DNA of 64,000 nt, from assembly GCF_047675955.1 (NCBI RefSeq), contig NC_132912.1:20682500-20746499 (forward strand), read 5' to 3'. This DNA comes from Chlorocebus sabaeus. Taxonomy: Eukaryota > Chordata > Mammalia > Primates > Cercopithecidae. The notes under the pieces are model-generated. The model did no database searches. It was given only the letters and a program-made list of their open reading frames with translations, and was not told the DNA's origin. Every line of letters starts with the position of its first letter. Positions within the stretch are counted from its first letter, which is position 1. Below are positions 48,477 to 60,928 of the stretch, piece by piece. The position numbers were made by a program, and so were the translations under genes.

Positions 48477-51400
48477 CGGAACTTGTAAATGTCCCACAAC
48501 ACTTACCTTCTTTATGGACTGCTATGTTCTTCATTACAAGACCTCTTTCTTTCAAAACTATACTTTCTTCTTACTCACTAAAACCTTAGCCAACTCAGAA
48601 GTACCTCCATGCCTTGCCCAGGGGGTGTTCATTCTAGGCGCACATTAAAAACCCTCAGGTGGTGGTGGGTAGAAATCACTAAGCAACTTCTCAGTGGCCA
48701 GAGTACTCTGCCACATGACCAAGTAGACCATATGCAAGCAGAAGATCACCCTAGCAAGGCCCTGGATGCAGAGATAGACCCCAGACTTCCATATTAAAAA
48801 GACAGGTGAAATGAATGCTATTACTCAGATGAAGTTTCTGCCGCAGGATTTGCAGATTAACCTAAGCTCACCTTTGCGTCTGGAACGACAAGAGACATGG
48901 TAGGGCAGGATCTTCAGAAGATGAACCAAGGAGCTTCCTGTGATTCATGGGAGAATGGAACAATCATCCTGTTGACAGAGAGTTGGGGCGCATATGTTTG
49001 GTGGCAGCAGAGTGGCCTACCATTGGAAAGGAAGGACCATTTGAGCACAGTGGATCTTCTGTTTTGCAAACTACCTGATAGATCTTCACCCATAGATGCA
49101 TGGGGGAAAGTATAAAATACAGGAATATGATTTAAAGCATTGAGGGCATTGAGAACTCAAGATCCAAGAGCATTGGTACAAGCAGTCAGGAATGGAAGAC
49201 CTCACCAGACACAGTGGTCCTGACAATGGACACAATGAGCCTCCCTGAAGGCATCAGGGAGCTGCTTCTGCAGCATCTGCAGTCAACAACAGCACCAAGA
49301 ATGACAAGCAAATCCTGCAGCGACAGATAATCATTATGCCACAGGGCAACTAAGAAGAATTGTGCTCAGAGCACCGTATGATCCATCATCTAGGAACTAA
49401 CTTAACTTGTCGAGGAATTTAAAGAGGGGCAATAGCAGGGCAGGTGAAGGAGGAGCTGGAGAAAAACACTTATTAGTGATGCTTCTTGTTGTCCTCATTT
49501 TATCCCCAGAAAAGTGTGGCCTGAGGAAAAAAAAGGGATACAGTTTCTTCTTCACTGTATTTGACACTAATAAAGACACAGATGAGCATAGTATCAATCA
49601 CAACAAACTCAAATCAAATTAAGAGTTCTTGCGAGAGCTCTGATGATCTGGGACATTTTAGCTAGTAAGTTCACAGCATTATTACTTAAAAATCAGTTTC
49701 ATGAATGAGTGCCTATTTGCTAACACTCTCACCTTGTCAAGGGAAGGAAAGATGTGATATGCCTTGAGAGTCCTTAAAACTTGGTTCATTGCTGCAGAAA
49801 AGACAGCACAGGAGAAAGGAGGTGTAGATGGAAAGGTTGAGATGGGTCTGGGAGAAAAGATGGTGCAATGCCGTGGAGATGAATAGACCAAATGCAGAGG
49901 AAAACCAGCCCAAACCAAATCAGCAAGGCAGAAAATGTCTAAAAGCCATACGACATGTTTCCAAGTTCTCTCACAAAGTAATTTGCGTTTCTAATAAGTA
50001 CCCCAGTTATGATTCTGGGAAAGTTGAATCTCAGAGGAAGTTGCTTAAGATCAAATAAGTTATTAAAAGAACTACGAAAAAATGCTGAAATTCTTGAATT
50101 CCATCTAGCCTCTTGCCCTCACCAAAACACTAAGTTTCTGATTCCATTTCAAGCCCCCTGAATTCAAAGTCTAAAAGCATGACAGGGCATGAAATAGCCC
50201 TCTTTCCTACGTGAAAGGATTTCCTTTCCCTAGCACCAATGACGCCAACTGTTTCCATATTTTCCCTATTGTAAATTCTGTCACCATCTTTCACAGAAGC
50301 TCTACTTATGGGGCTAAATGTGGAACTGTTGGCTTAATACCTTCTGATTGAAAAATGGGTATGTTTCTCTCACTTCGGGCTCATTGGGTTTGGACACAGC
50401 TCCCCTGTGAGGAAACGCAACTCCATGTCTGACGGCTTTTACAGTTGTAAGAGGGTGTGGAACCCACTAAGGACCCACAGGATTAAGGAGGAAGCAGGGG
50501 ATGTCCCTTAAAGCATGTGGAGATGTTCCCAGCTGCGTATGTGGTGTGGGTGGAATGGGGAAGTTATTGTGCAGGAAAACATGGGCACGCTTGAAGCATT
50601 GCTCTACAGAGAAGGGGCCAAAACTCTGGGGATTATGTTGGGATTCAAGACCTCTACATCAACCTATCAGAACATCAGTCCACGAGAAGAAATGCAGAGA
50701 AAGAATGTGTTGGCAAATTAACCATTATGTTCAGTGTTCTTTACACTTAAAAAATAAAATAAAAAGTTCTTACTATATCTCATCTTCATCATTTGTGTGA
50801 CTTTTGAATTCCTGTGGTTGATACTATTAAAACAAAGGCAGATGAAAAAAAAAGTAACTATAAATACCGCCCTTCCCAAGGCTGTCAGTCTCTTCTGTTG
50901 AGATTCTCTTCTATGTATTTAGAGAAGAATACAGTAGCCGTGTCTGGGGATACAATGTTGCTTGTTTAACGGTAGGCGTGAAATTAGGAAAAATGTTAAG
51001 TGTCCTCACCCAGAGATGATGTTGTAGTGATGCACGGGCATTGTCATAAAATGGCTTCCTGTCCCACAGAAAATGTTTTCCACTTCATCTCAAAGTTCAA
51101 GTTATTCTTCCCAAGAAAATAAAAATTAAAACCACTGCTCCCATGACTGCTAAGTGGGTGAATCAATGATGCCTTTGAGCAAGAGAGCCAGAAAAACAGG
51201 GAAGAACTGCAATACCATCAAATCAAGGATGCTATTGCCAGGGTGATAAATCACAGCAGTGGGTGTTTTTGCAGAATGCTGAATGGAGAATAAACCATTT
51301 GGAAAGTAACTGATAAAAACTCTGTATTTATGGTGAACTTCCAGGGGTTTTTTTGGGGGGGAGGGACATAAGTACAAACTAAGGCTTCTGAATTTTTTTA

Positions 51401-53595
51401 AACAGTTTAAAAGAATAGTTATTTTTAATCTCTATGTATGTATATCAGTCGGTTTCAACACAGAGTAACATAAGAGGAATCTGGAGCAGGACTCTCCAAA
51501 GAGAATCAGAACATGAATCACGTAAGATGAAACAGGAGAATTCCCCAGCCCCACTGGGTTGAGGACATCATCAATTTTTATTGAGGACAGATCAAAAGTT
51601 TAGAAGTTCATATTTGAACGTTATTATGTATTATGTCTGGTTCGTGCATAATCGTGTTCCAGTTAACTATATCATGAACTATTATTCTCATTTCCAAGTT
51701 TAATTCTGTTTCAGATAAATTTACTGGAAACCTTTTATGGACCAGGGTGTATGCTAGATAGGCCCTGAAGATATGAAAAGTATGAGTTCAATCATTCTCA
51801 AAATCCTTTTATCTTTTTACAATTCCCAAATCCCCCTCCAGATATTACCACAACAAGCCAGGTAGAGCTCAAAAGATTAGTCACAATTTCAGTGATCAGC
51901 ATCCCAGTTTAAGAATTCTGCCTTCAGCTGTGGGCACTGAATATTAAAAACTTCTTCTCTAATTGGATGTTTCCATAAAATGCTTTTCTGATTGTTTTTA
52001 GAAACTATTTGGTAACCATATAATCCACAAAAATGGAATTTTCGAAGTTCAAAGGAACTCTCAAAACCAGACGCTTAAAGTACATTTCGGACCCTCTAAA
52101 ATTTTAAAGTGGATATTTTTGAATTGTGCTCATTAAAACACCGCTCTACTGAAAATGAAGCAGCCATAGTTGAACTGTTTAAATGATCTAATGACCTGGA
52201 AATCTGGGGATTTCTAACACCTTGCTTTCATCTCTGGACAAAACTATGAGCTTTCATTAAAATGAAAATCAAACTTAAATAGCTTGGACACTTTCAAGCT
52301 GTGAACATCAACCATATGTGCAAACCTGGGCAAGTTCTGTCTCTGTGGGGTTTTGTGAGTGGGAGGAGGAAATGGATGATCAGATGACTACACAGATGTT
52401 CAAAAAGATCCTGGGACGGCAAGACAACTTGCATCCATCTCAGCTTCCTTAGAGGCAAACAGAAAGGACAAACAAAAGACTGGAGGTAAAGCAAAGCAAG
52501 CAAATTACAGGCCTGTGGCCAAAGCAACTTAAAGGCACAAGATTCCATTAATTGCAAACACATTTTCTTACGAACAAAACACTCACTGATAAAGGAAGCA
52601 AAATTATGGTGTTGGAACCCAGCAAATTTGTAATCACAACAATGGTGCTTCAAATTAAAAAGGCATTGGAACTTGAGACAGTTTCTCAAATCTATGCAAT
52701 ACAGCTGATATAAAAACAGAAGACTAAGATTTAATCTACATGAATCAGAAGGAACATTTTCTCCGTCTTTGATCTCCAAAGAAATATCAGTAATGCTTTT
52801 TTCTGCTTTCAACGGCTTGCAAATGCCTTTGTAGAAATCGGTCTATGTAAAAAAGTTGAGGAAGGGTGCATGGAAACCCAAGAAAATGGAGAGAAGAAAA
52901 TAAAAGAAAGTCTCAAAAACACATTTTGTATATGTTGCTCTGTAGGGATCTTGTTCACTGAGTTTTCTTACTCTGGGCATCGAATCATTGTATAAGGCTG
53001 TTAGACTTTACAATGAGCCCCATTAGATAGAAACCTAGCTGCCGGGACATATAACATCATTAAACAGCATTCCCTGTACCAACTGGTTAGGACCATTTCA
53101 CACTTGTCTTCTTGGGATACACACTTATCGTTTATCAAAACCAATCAAATTCTAGCATTTATGAATTACATGGCAAGAGATACTAATAGATAGGAAGTGT
53201 TGTTTCTTATTTATCTAAGTTGACCTCATACCGGCAACAGGCAGTGATGAGGATTAGTTGAAAAAGATGTATTTTACCAAACCATTTGGTTGCCTACTTT
53301 ACACAAGACATCTGTTCTAGGAGCTCCCTTCACTTGGCCTAACACCTCCCATTGCTTTAATTCAAGAATCTAGTTCCAAAAACATTTTTGCCAAAATAAA
53401 TGCTGGCAGGTTCAGTTGGCAACTAAGAAATGCAGGCCTAAATTAATTAGGTTCTCCTGTTTCCCTGCTTCCCCCAAGGGGTTTATCAACTAGGTACCTA
53501 TTTCTCATTTTTGTAAATAAGCTGTTACAGAGTCTTCAATAAGTTAGAGATTCTCTGCTGCTTTTAATTGACCTAAGCATATTTCACATTAAAAA
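48477..53595. other. Repeat-poor non-coding region (about 5 kb)
   Basis: I recognise no gene and almost no repeats; 51705-51790 is faintly L2-like. 48640-49620 has a coding-like look in short pieces (48897-49115, 49407-49622), but stops break every frame and no protein is recognised. 50501-50800 ends in an A-rich stretch (aaaaaataaaataaaaa). The longest frame, 52294-52812 minus, begins at TTG rather than ATG. A gene here cannot be supported. Confidence 0.5.
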
Positions 53596-54060
53596 CATAA
53601 ATAAAATGAAAACTCATGTTCACACAAAAACCTACACATGCATATTTATAGTGGTTTTATTCATAATTACCAAAAACTAGGACCTTCACCTGGGGAGTGG
53701 GTGAACAAACCTCTGCCTTCATTTGATGAAACACTATTCAGCAATGACCTTGTTAACACTACGGAAGCCTGCAAAACCATGGATTAGCCTCAAATGCATT
53801 AGCCTAAGTGAAAGAAGCCAGACTCAAAAGGCTACACGATTCAATTTATGTGACATTCTGGAAAATGCAAAATTATAGGAACAGAAAACAATTCAGTGAT
53901 TGCCAGTAGCTAGGGAAGGGGTTGACTACAAGGTAACATGAGGGGTTACTAGAACTTCTCTCTATTGATTGTGTTGAATATACACTGGGGTGCTTTTGTC
54001 AAATGGTGACATATATGTATATACGTGCAATATCTTTAAAATATATGTATATTTATGTAT
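53596..54060 (+). mobile_element. L1M 3'-end fossil
   Basis: In order: tatagtggttttattcataa, accaaaaactagg, aaacactattcagcaatgac, aagtgaaagaagccagactc, gattcaatttatgtgacatt, agtagctagggaaggggttg. This is the 3' part of ORF2/3'UTR of an old mammalian L1 in forward orientation. Confidence 0.8.
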
Positions 54061-54242
54061 AATACCTTTATAAAGTATACATCTAATACCTTTAAAAATG
54101 AAAAAATTAATAACTGGACTCCTTTTGAAATGAAAAAAATGAGAAATACAATCTAAAGGTTAGGACACATGAGAACTGAAGAGAAATATGATTTGTTCCA
54201 CATCTAACTTACCTGTGGTTGAATGCATCCAAGTCTCAAGGA

Positions 54243-54821
54243 TGTTACTAACATTAAAAGAAAAATGTCAGCCAAGTTATATGTAAGAGAGTTTAACTGA
54301 GCAAAGAACGATTTGCGAATCGGGGAGCCTCCTGAGCCAGAGTAGGCGCAGAGACTCTAGGGCAGCCTCGCGGTGGAAGAGGATTCATGGACAGAAAAAA
54401 GGGACGTGACATACAGAAGGTGGAAGTGAGGGACAGAAACAGCCAGATTGGTTTTGGCTCAGTGTTTGGCTTATTTGAATATGGTTTGAACAGCTGGACC
54501 ACATTTGACTGGCCAAAATTCAGTGATTGGCACAAGAGTAGATTACTGTCTGTTGACAATTCCGTTTAGGCTATAGTTTACAATGTAACACAGAAGCTTT
54601 TAGGCCACATTTAAAATATATAAGGAGGCAGCTATAGGTTAAACTTGATTTAGCACTAATGAGATCAAGAGGTTATAAGAAAAATTAAGAAAAAAATAGA
54701 AAAAGCGAATATAATTTCTGCCTCTCTCAGTGTTTGCTCCCCATCAGAGTCTGCTTGCAGCTTGTCTTCTTCAGACAGGGCTTGCATATGGAGCTACGCT
54801 TAATGAATGGGCTGTACTCCA
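54243..54821 (-). mobile_element. Class I ERV-type solo LTR, antisense
   Basis: On the minus strand it starts TGGAGTACAGCCCATTC and ends AATGTTAGTAACA. Near the 3' end gattcgcaaatcgttctttg and ctcagttaaactctctt form a typical R/U5-like part. A perfect 4-bp target duplication, agga, lies at 54239-54242 and 54822-54825. Length 579 bp. No internal genes are present. Confidence 0.75.
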
Positions 54822-54851
54822 AGGACAGTTGTAAATGGGAAGGTTTGTTAT

Positions 54852-55172
54852 TGTCTCAGTCCATTGGGGCTGCTGTAATAAAATACTTTAGACCAGGTAA
54901 TGTGTAAACAATAGAAATCTATCGCTCACAGTTCTGGAGGCTGTGTTCAAAATTTGGTGCCTGGTGAGGGCTTAATCTCTGATTCAAAGATGGAAACTTC
55001 CTGTTGCATACTCCCATGGCAGAGAGGTGAACAAGCTCTCTCAGGCCTCTTTGGTATAAGGTCACCCATCCCATTCTAATCACCCAGAAAGCCTCATTTC
55101 TCAATACTATTTGCTTTGGGGTTAGGTTTTAATATTTGAATTTTGGGGGACTGCATTATTCAGACCACGGCA
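54852..55172 (-). mobile_element. MaLR/MLT-type LTR, antisense
   Basis: tgtctcagtccattggggct, gctgtaataaaatactttag, gctcacagttctggaggctg, gggcttaatctctgattcaa and ttgaattttgggggactgca give the reverse complement of an MLT/MST-like LTR. Ends in CA; target duplication not clear. Confidence 0.72.
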
Positions 55173-55799
55173 GGTCACGTAAAAAAAGGTTACAACTGTC
55201 AGATGGATTTATAGGCAGGCCTTCAAAACCTGCCTGTCCACAGTGCATGTCAATAGTGGAACTCTTGGTTCGAGCATGAGAATGTAAACAAGCCGCCATG
55301 AGTTGTGCACAGAAGGAAACCAGTGGGTCAGGATTTACTCACCCTTTCCTCATGGCAAGGCCAGTTCTAGGCAAGCTTTAGAAGCAGATGACTTGAGTCT
55401 TTGGCCTGTACCCTTGCATAATTATCTTCCCAATCTCCTTCACCTAACCATTGTCCTAGGTGACCATTGCCTTCAAGAGATCTCCATCCTTAACAGATGG
55501 CCGTACGGAGATCTGCAGTCCTCCCCATCAATGTCGCCAGCTAAGTTTTAGACAGAAGTGTCTTAATGAAATTGCTTCTCATTAAAATATAAAGAACAAA
55601 AAGAGTCTTTTGATTCTTCCAGGGGTATTCATAATTAAAAACAAATGTATTTCTAAGTCAGAAGGAAAATGTAATTTATCTAGTTTAATATAGGTTATTT
55701 TAAATAAATAAACTTGAACCAAAGGTAAAGTTTTTTGCCTTGTCTATTACTGTATATTGCAACTTAAAAAATAAATAAAAACTAATTAATTAAAATCAG
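55173..55799. other. Non-coding unique sequence
   Basis: Nothing recognised. Confidence 0.45.
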
Positions 55800-56100
55800 A
55801 GCAGGCACAGTGGCTCACTCCTGTAATCCCAGTACTTTGGTAGGTCAAGGCAGGCAAATTGTTTGAGCTCAGGAGTTCGAGACTAGCCTGGGCAAAAAAG
55901 TGAGACACTGTCTCTACAAAAAATACAAAAATTAGCCAGGTGCGGTGGTGTGTACCTGTAGTCCCAGCTACTCAGGAGACTGATGTTAGAGAATGGCTTA
56001 AGACTGAGAGGCAGAGGTTGCAGTGAGCTGAAATTGTGCCACTGCACTCCCGCTTGGGTGACATAGCCAGGCCCTGTTTAAAAAAAATAATAATAATAAT
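55800..56100 (+). mobile_element. AluJ-type SINE with AAT tail
   Basis: agagcaggcacagtggctca through gtgccactgcactcccgctt, tail taataataataat. Many differences from AluS/Y mark it as old. Confidence 0.93.
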
Positions 56101-56386
56101 GTATGACTCTTAAGATAAAATCTGAGAGAGTGGCAATCAACCCTATTGATGGTCAGATCGGGATGTTCCTAACAGAACAACAACATTTCTAATAAAACCC
56201 ATACAAAGCCACGAGGCAGCTACAAATTGACCAACAATTTTTTCTTTTAAGCCATCAGTGCATTCTTACAATTAATATTCCCAGAGCCCCCTTTTTCCTT
56301 CCATCCTCTGGACAAAGCTCACTGAGACACCAGTTTGCTGAACTGATGACAACCAACCCAGAACTGAGCTCAGCTCCCTGCACCCC
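56101..56386. other. Non-coding unique sequence
   Basis: Nothing recognised. Confidence 0.4.
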
Positions 56387-56894
56387 TGTGTTCATTTCCA
56401 GGGGCTGCTGTGACCAGATACCAAAACTGGGTGTCTTAAAATAACAGAAATGTACTGTCTTGTAGTTCTGGAGGCTGGAAGCCTAAAATCCAAGTGTCAG
56501 CAGGACCCTGCTCCCTCAGATGGCTCTGGGAAAAACTCCGTCCTTACCTCTCTGGCTTCCAACGTTTGTGGGCAATCCTTGACATTCCTTGGCCTGGAGA
56601 CGCTTCACTCCAGTCACGTGGCTGTCTTCTCCTTGTGTGTCCTCACATCATCCTCCCTCTGTGCATCTCTGTCTCTGTGTCCAAAGTTCCCACCTTTCAT
56701 AAGGACACCAGTCATATTGGATTAGCGTCTACCCTAAAGACCTAATTTTAACTTGATTACCTCTGTAAAGACCTGATAAGGTCAAATTCTGCAAATAAGG
56801 TTACATTCTGAGGTGCTGGGGTAAGGATTTCAACACATCTTTGTGTGTGTGTGGGGCAGGGGGGGCAGGGGGTGCTGTAATTCAAGCCATGACA
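56387..56894 (-). mobile_element. MLT-type (ERVL-MaLR-like) LTR, antisense
   Basis: ggggctgctgtgaccagata, tagttctggaggctggaagc, ataaggacaccagtcatatt, ggattagcgtctaccctaaa and ttctgaggtgctggggtaag follow the reverse of the LTR family seen forward at 48118 and 59080. A likely target duplication, acccc / actcc, lies at 56382-56386 and 56895-56899. A G-rich insert lies at 56853-56872. Confidence 0.8.
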
Positions 56895-57263
56895 ACTCCT
56901 TCGCAGAATCATTCAGCATAAGCCCAACATCTAGAGTAGGTGGCTCCCACCTTCCTCTACTGGGCGTTCCTCAGTTGCTCTGTGTACTCTCCCACACAGC
57001 AGCAAGATGAAGAATCTCAACTCTGACTTCAGATGTGTTCCCAGTGGACTTTGACAACTGGGCTCCAAAAGTTCTAATGTCGTTTTAGAGGGTCTCACAT
57101 ACTGTCATAGTAGACACACCATACTTTGCTAAACTCTGCTCTAACAAACCCGGTCTAAGCTCAGTATTAACCAAATATTTATTTCCCGTGGGTGATATTA
57201 CACAATGGTTAGAACTTATAACCAAATCACAAAATTACATAACTAGCATTCAGTTGGAAGCAA
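56895..57263. other. Non-coding unique sequence
   Basis: Nothing recognised. Confidence 0.4.
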
Positions 57264-57265
57264 CT

Positions 57266-57300
<35 letters not shown>

Positions 57301-57591
57301 TTTTTGAGACAGAGTCTCACTCTGTCACTCAGGCTGGAGTGCATTGGCATGATCTCAGCTCACTGCAGCCTCTTCCTCCCGTGCTCAAGCAATTCTCATA
57401 TCTCAGCCTCCTAATTAGCTGGGATTACAGGTGTGCAACATCACCCCTGCCTAATTTTTGTGTTTTTAATAGATATGAGGTTTCGCCATGTTGGCCAGCC
57501 TGGTCAGAAACTCCTGGCTTCAAGTAATCCATTTACCAACCTTGTCCTCCCAAAATGCCCGGATTATAGGCAGGAGCCACTATACCCGGCC
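57264..57591 (-). mobile_element. Alu SINE, antisense, with (TTTA)10 tail
   Basis: The tail complement has become (TTTA)n at 57265-57303. Diverged body from gagacagagtctcactctgt to ggagccactatacccggcc. Confidence 0.94.
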
Positions 57592-57617
57592 GCACATCTA
57601 TTTATTAGCAGAAGTTT

Positions 57618-57735
57618 CAGATTTTTTCTAAACTTCAGTCATCTTATCTGTAAAATAAAGGTATAATAGTGCTTTCCCCATTTGTGAGGAGTGTTAAATA
57701 AGTAATGCATACAAAGCATTCACTCAGCACAGCCT
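57618..57735 (+). mobile_element. MIR-like SINE fragment
   Basis: cttcagtcatcttatctgta, aaataaaggtataatagtgc and gaggagtgttaaataagtaa match the MIR core and tail order; diverged. Confidence 0.6.
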
Positions 57736-58450
57736 GGCCACCTGCTAATTATTTCATAAACTTTGGCAAAAATGATGGTTGATAGTGATGCCAGTTACTA
57801 GATGAAAATTATTGGGAGAATATCAGAAATACTAATTTCTGCAGCTTTCCAGGGTTCATAAAATTTCACAATAAGAGCACTAGACTGGTCCTTAGAGATC
57901 CTGATCTAACCTTCTCTCGCGTTGGAGGAAAAACCCAAGCACCTGATGGAGTAGATGTCTTGTCAAAAGTCACATGAGACCAAGTTGAAGCTCCTGTGTT
58001 TCTTGTAATGTCAATAGCACCCAAAATTGAAGATCTTTACTGAACTCTTAAATGAGACACAACCTTACATAGGCCATCTTTCCTGAAAAGAAGTCACAGG
58101 CTAAAGAATTGTTTCTTATCTGCTTCCAGTTCTCTATCAATTTCCTTCAAATGTCGGTGCTAAATCCTCTGTAGGAGGACTTAATCATATTGAAGACAGA
58201 AACAGAAAATGTGGTGACAATCCTGCTCATATTAGGCATAATAAAGTCGTTTTTAGAAGCGAATTAAATTGAAATACTACTTATTTTTATTCCCCCACCT
58301 GGCCAAGTAAATGAATGAAATTAGATTTTATAATTAACTTTATAAATCCTAGATCACAAAGTTTTTCTAGTTTTCTAAATTTAAACACAATCCAAAAAGA
58401 AATGGCAGAAATGAATATTCTTAAAGAGGGAAATTTAAAGTTATAAAATA
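57736..58450. other. Non-coding sequence with old MIR-like trace
   Basis: 57890-57985 (ccttagagatcctgatctaa, tgtcttgtcaaaagtcacat) resembles a common ancient MIR-type sequence in reverse. No gene recognised. Confidence 0.4.
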
Positions 58451-58757
58451 CAGCCAGGCGCAGTGGCTCATGCTTATAATCCCAGCACTTTGGGATGCCA
58501 AGGTGGATGGATCACTTAAGGTAAGGAATCTGAGACCAGCCTGGCCAACATGGGTGAAACCCTATCTCTACTAAAAAAAAAAAAAAATTGCAAAACTTAG
58601 CCAGGCACAGTGGTGTGCACCTGTAATCCCAGCTACTCAGGAGGCTGAGGCACAAGACTCACTTGAACTTGGGAGGTGGAGGGTGCTGTGAACCAAGATC
58701 ACGCCACTGCACTACAGCCTGGATGACAGAGAAAGACTCTATCTCAAAAAAAAAAAA
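58451..58757 (+). mobile_element. Alu SINE
   Basis: cagccaggcgcagtggctca through gccactgcactacagcctgg and an A15 tail. Perfect target duplication aaagttataaaata at 58437-58450 and 58758-58771. Confidence 0.96.
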
Positions 58758-59079
58758 AAAGTTATAAAATATGTCGTTCTCTTTGAATGTTATAAACTCT
58801 CTATACTGAAAGCAATCTTTTATTAAGTGTAAGGTAATTCTTAGTGTTTTCCCCCATTCCTGGCCCGAGGAAGTCAGAATTGAGCCCAGCACTAAATTTG
58901 ATGTGAAGACTTAGCAATGAAGCCTTGAGTTTCTGGTATGTTTTTTTTGGTACCTTCCTTCTTTTCTCCCTCCTCCCTCCTTTCTGATCACCTTCCTCTC
59001 CATGGCCTTGACTCTCATATTCTTTTATTTATCCTCATGTTTTTGAGACCCTAATTAAGGGAAAGTGAAAATGGAAGGC

Positions 59080-59442
59080 TGTTACGGGCTGAACTGTGTC
59101 TTCTCCAAATTCATATGTTGAAGTCCTAACTCCCAGAACCCCAGAATGTGATGGTATTTGGAAATAGAATCTTCTTTAAGGAGGTAAATAAATTAAAATG
59201 GGGTCATTAGGGTGACCCTAATCCTGTATGACTGAAGCGATTAGGACACAGGCATGTACAGACGAGAGGCATGACACAGCAAAAGTGAGGCCATCTGCAA
59301 GCCAGAAAGAGAGGCCTCAGAAGAAACCAAACCTGCAACACCTTGATCGTGGACTCCCAGCTTCCAGAACTGACAGAAAACAAATGCCTGGGTTTAAACC
59401 ACCTGTGGTATTTTGTGACAGCAGCCCCAGCAGACTAATGCA
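59080..59442 (+). mobile_element. MLT-type (ERVL-MaLR-like) solo LTR
   Basis: tgttacgggctgaactgtgt, aaattcatatgttgaagtcc, gaatgtgatggtatttggaa and agcagccccagcagactaat gca. Target duplication aaggc / aaagc at 59075-59079 and 59443-59447. Confidence 0.82.
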
Positions 59443-59489
59443 AAAGCATAATGTCTATATTGAGGGCCCCACGATTTGGAGGGAATGAT

Positions 59490-60560
59490 AAGTAGGAAAC
59501 AGAAAATTACAGAGGGGCCATTGCTCTGACATACATAAGCACGAGAGAAAAAGCTACTGCCCAGATTAAGGGTGGGAGATATCAGAAATGGCTTCCTGGA
59601 GAAGAAGGAGCAACCAGGCATTCCAGACTAAAAGAACAGCATGTCCCTTTGTCATGTTTAATCCAAAGACAGAGTTAAAACACACAGGGTCTCTGAGAGA
59701 GCACAAGAAGTATGTTACAGCTGAAGTGTGAGTACAGGGTGGGAGAAAAAGTAAGAGAACAGATTGGGGAAGTAGGAAAGTCAGTAGAAAGGGCTAGATC
59801 AGAAGAGGCCTTATATGCCCTGCTGAGACTTTTGGCCTTGCTCCAGAGGACAAAGGTCAACCACAGAGGAATTAAGCAGGAGAGGAGGACGGTCAAAAGA
59901 TCACTGCAGAAAAAGTGTGGAGAATGCATGGAGTGTGGTGAGGCTGAAAACAAAATGACCTGCTGATACGGTTTGCTGTGTCCCCACCCAAATCTCATCT
60001 TGAATTGTAGCTCCCATAATCCCCACGTGTCAAGGGAAGGAACTGGTGAAAAGTAATTGAATCATGGGGGCAGGACTTCCTGTACTGTTCTGGTGATAGT
60101 GAATAAGTCTCACGAGATCTGATGGTTGTATAAAGGGCAGTTCCCCCGCACATGCTCTCTTGCCTGCTGCCAGGTAAATGTGCCTTTGCTCCTTCTTCAC
60201 CTTCTGCCATGATGGTGAGGCCTTCCCAGCCATGTGACACTGTGAGTCCATTAAGCCTCTTTTTCTTTGTAAATTACCCAGTCTTGGATATTTCTTCATA
60301 GCAGTATGGAAATGGACTAATACACCTGTTAAGGGCTATTAAACCAATCTAGCAGGGGTTCTGAAGGCAGTGGCACCAGAGATGGAGAAGTTCCATAACC
60401 AACTGGAAGTTGTAAATGAGGAAGAAGGAGTTGCCTGCGATGGTCTCCAGGTTTACAGTTTGTGAAACTGGACACCACTGACTGAGAGTGGGGATAGTTT
60501 TGGAGGAGTGTGGGGGAAATCAGTTGAGGCATAGGCAGGCTGATTAAGCTTATTGTTGGA
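59490..60560 (-). mobile_element. L2-like LINE fossil, antisense, split by a THE1 LTR
   Basis: Left part: aaatggcttcctggagaaga, aggcattccagactaaaag, gaacagcatgtccc. Right part after the LTR: gatggtctccaggtttacag. The order fits L2/CR1-clade sequence in reverse, diverged. Confidence 0.6.
59964..60324 (+). mobile_element. THE1-type (ERVL-MaLR) solo LTR
   Basis: tgatacggtttgctgtgtcc, ctcatcttgaattgtagctc, gtctcacgagatctgatggt and ggaaatggactaatac a. Target duplication cctgc / cctgt at 59959-59963 and 60325-60329. Length 361 bp. Confidence 0.95.
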
Positions 60561-60574
60561 GAAATAAGTTTCAA

Positions 60575-60928
60575 GCTCAGGATGAACCTTGAAGACATTA
60601 TGCTAGGTGAAAGAAGCCAGACCCCAAAGGCCACATACTATATGATTCCATGGAAATGAAATGCCCAGAGCAGGGAACTCTACAAAGACAGAAAGGAGAT
60701 TAGTAATTCCAGGAACCGGGGGTGGGAACAAGGGCAGGGAGACTACATGTGACTGCTAATGGGCACAGGGTTTCTTTCTCAGGTGAGAAATGCTTGGAAA
60801 TGACACAGAGGTGGTGGTTATATAACCTTGTAAATAACCGCTAAATTATATACTTTAAAGTGTAAAATGTATGTTTCTGAGGTTATATGTAATTTTTAAT
60901 ATATGAATTATATCTCAATTAAAAAAAG
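60575..60928 (+). mobile_element. L1M 3'-end fossil
   Basis: cattatgctaggtgaaagaa, gccagaccccaaaggccaca, tactatatgattccatggaa, ggtggtggttatataacctt and tgaattatatctcaattaaa (A tail) give the end of an old L1 in forward orientation. Confidence 0.85.

Noticed and set aside
50501..50800. 99-codon frame near an A-rich end, possible processed pseudogene
   Set aside because: No family recognised, overlapping alternative frames, and no flanking duplication seen.
52294..52812. 172-codon minus-strand frame in unique sequence
   Set aside because: It begins at TTG, has no nearby upstream ATG in frame, no recognised domain, and an internal Met only far downstream; most likely chance.
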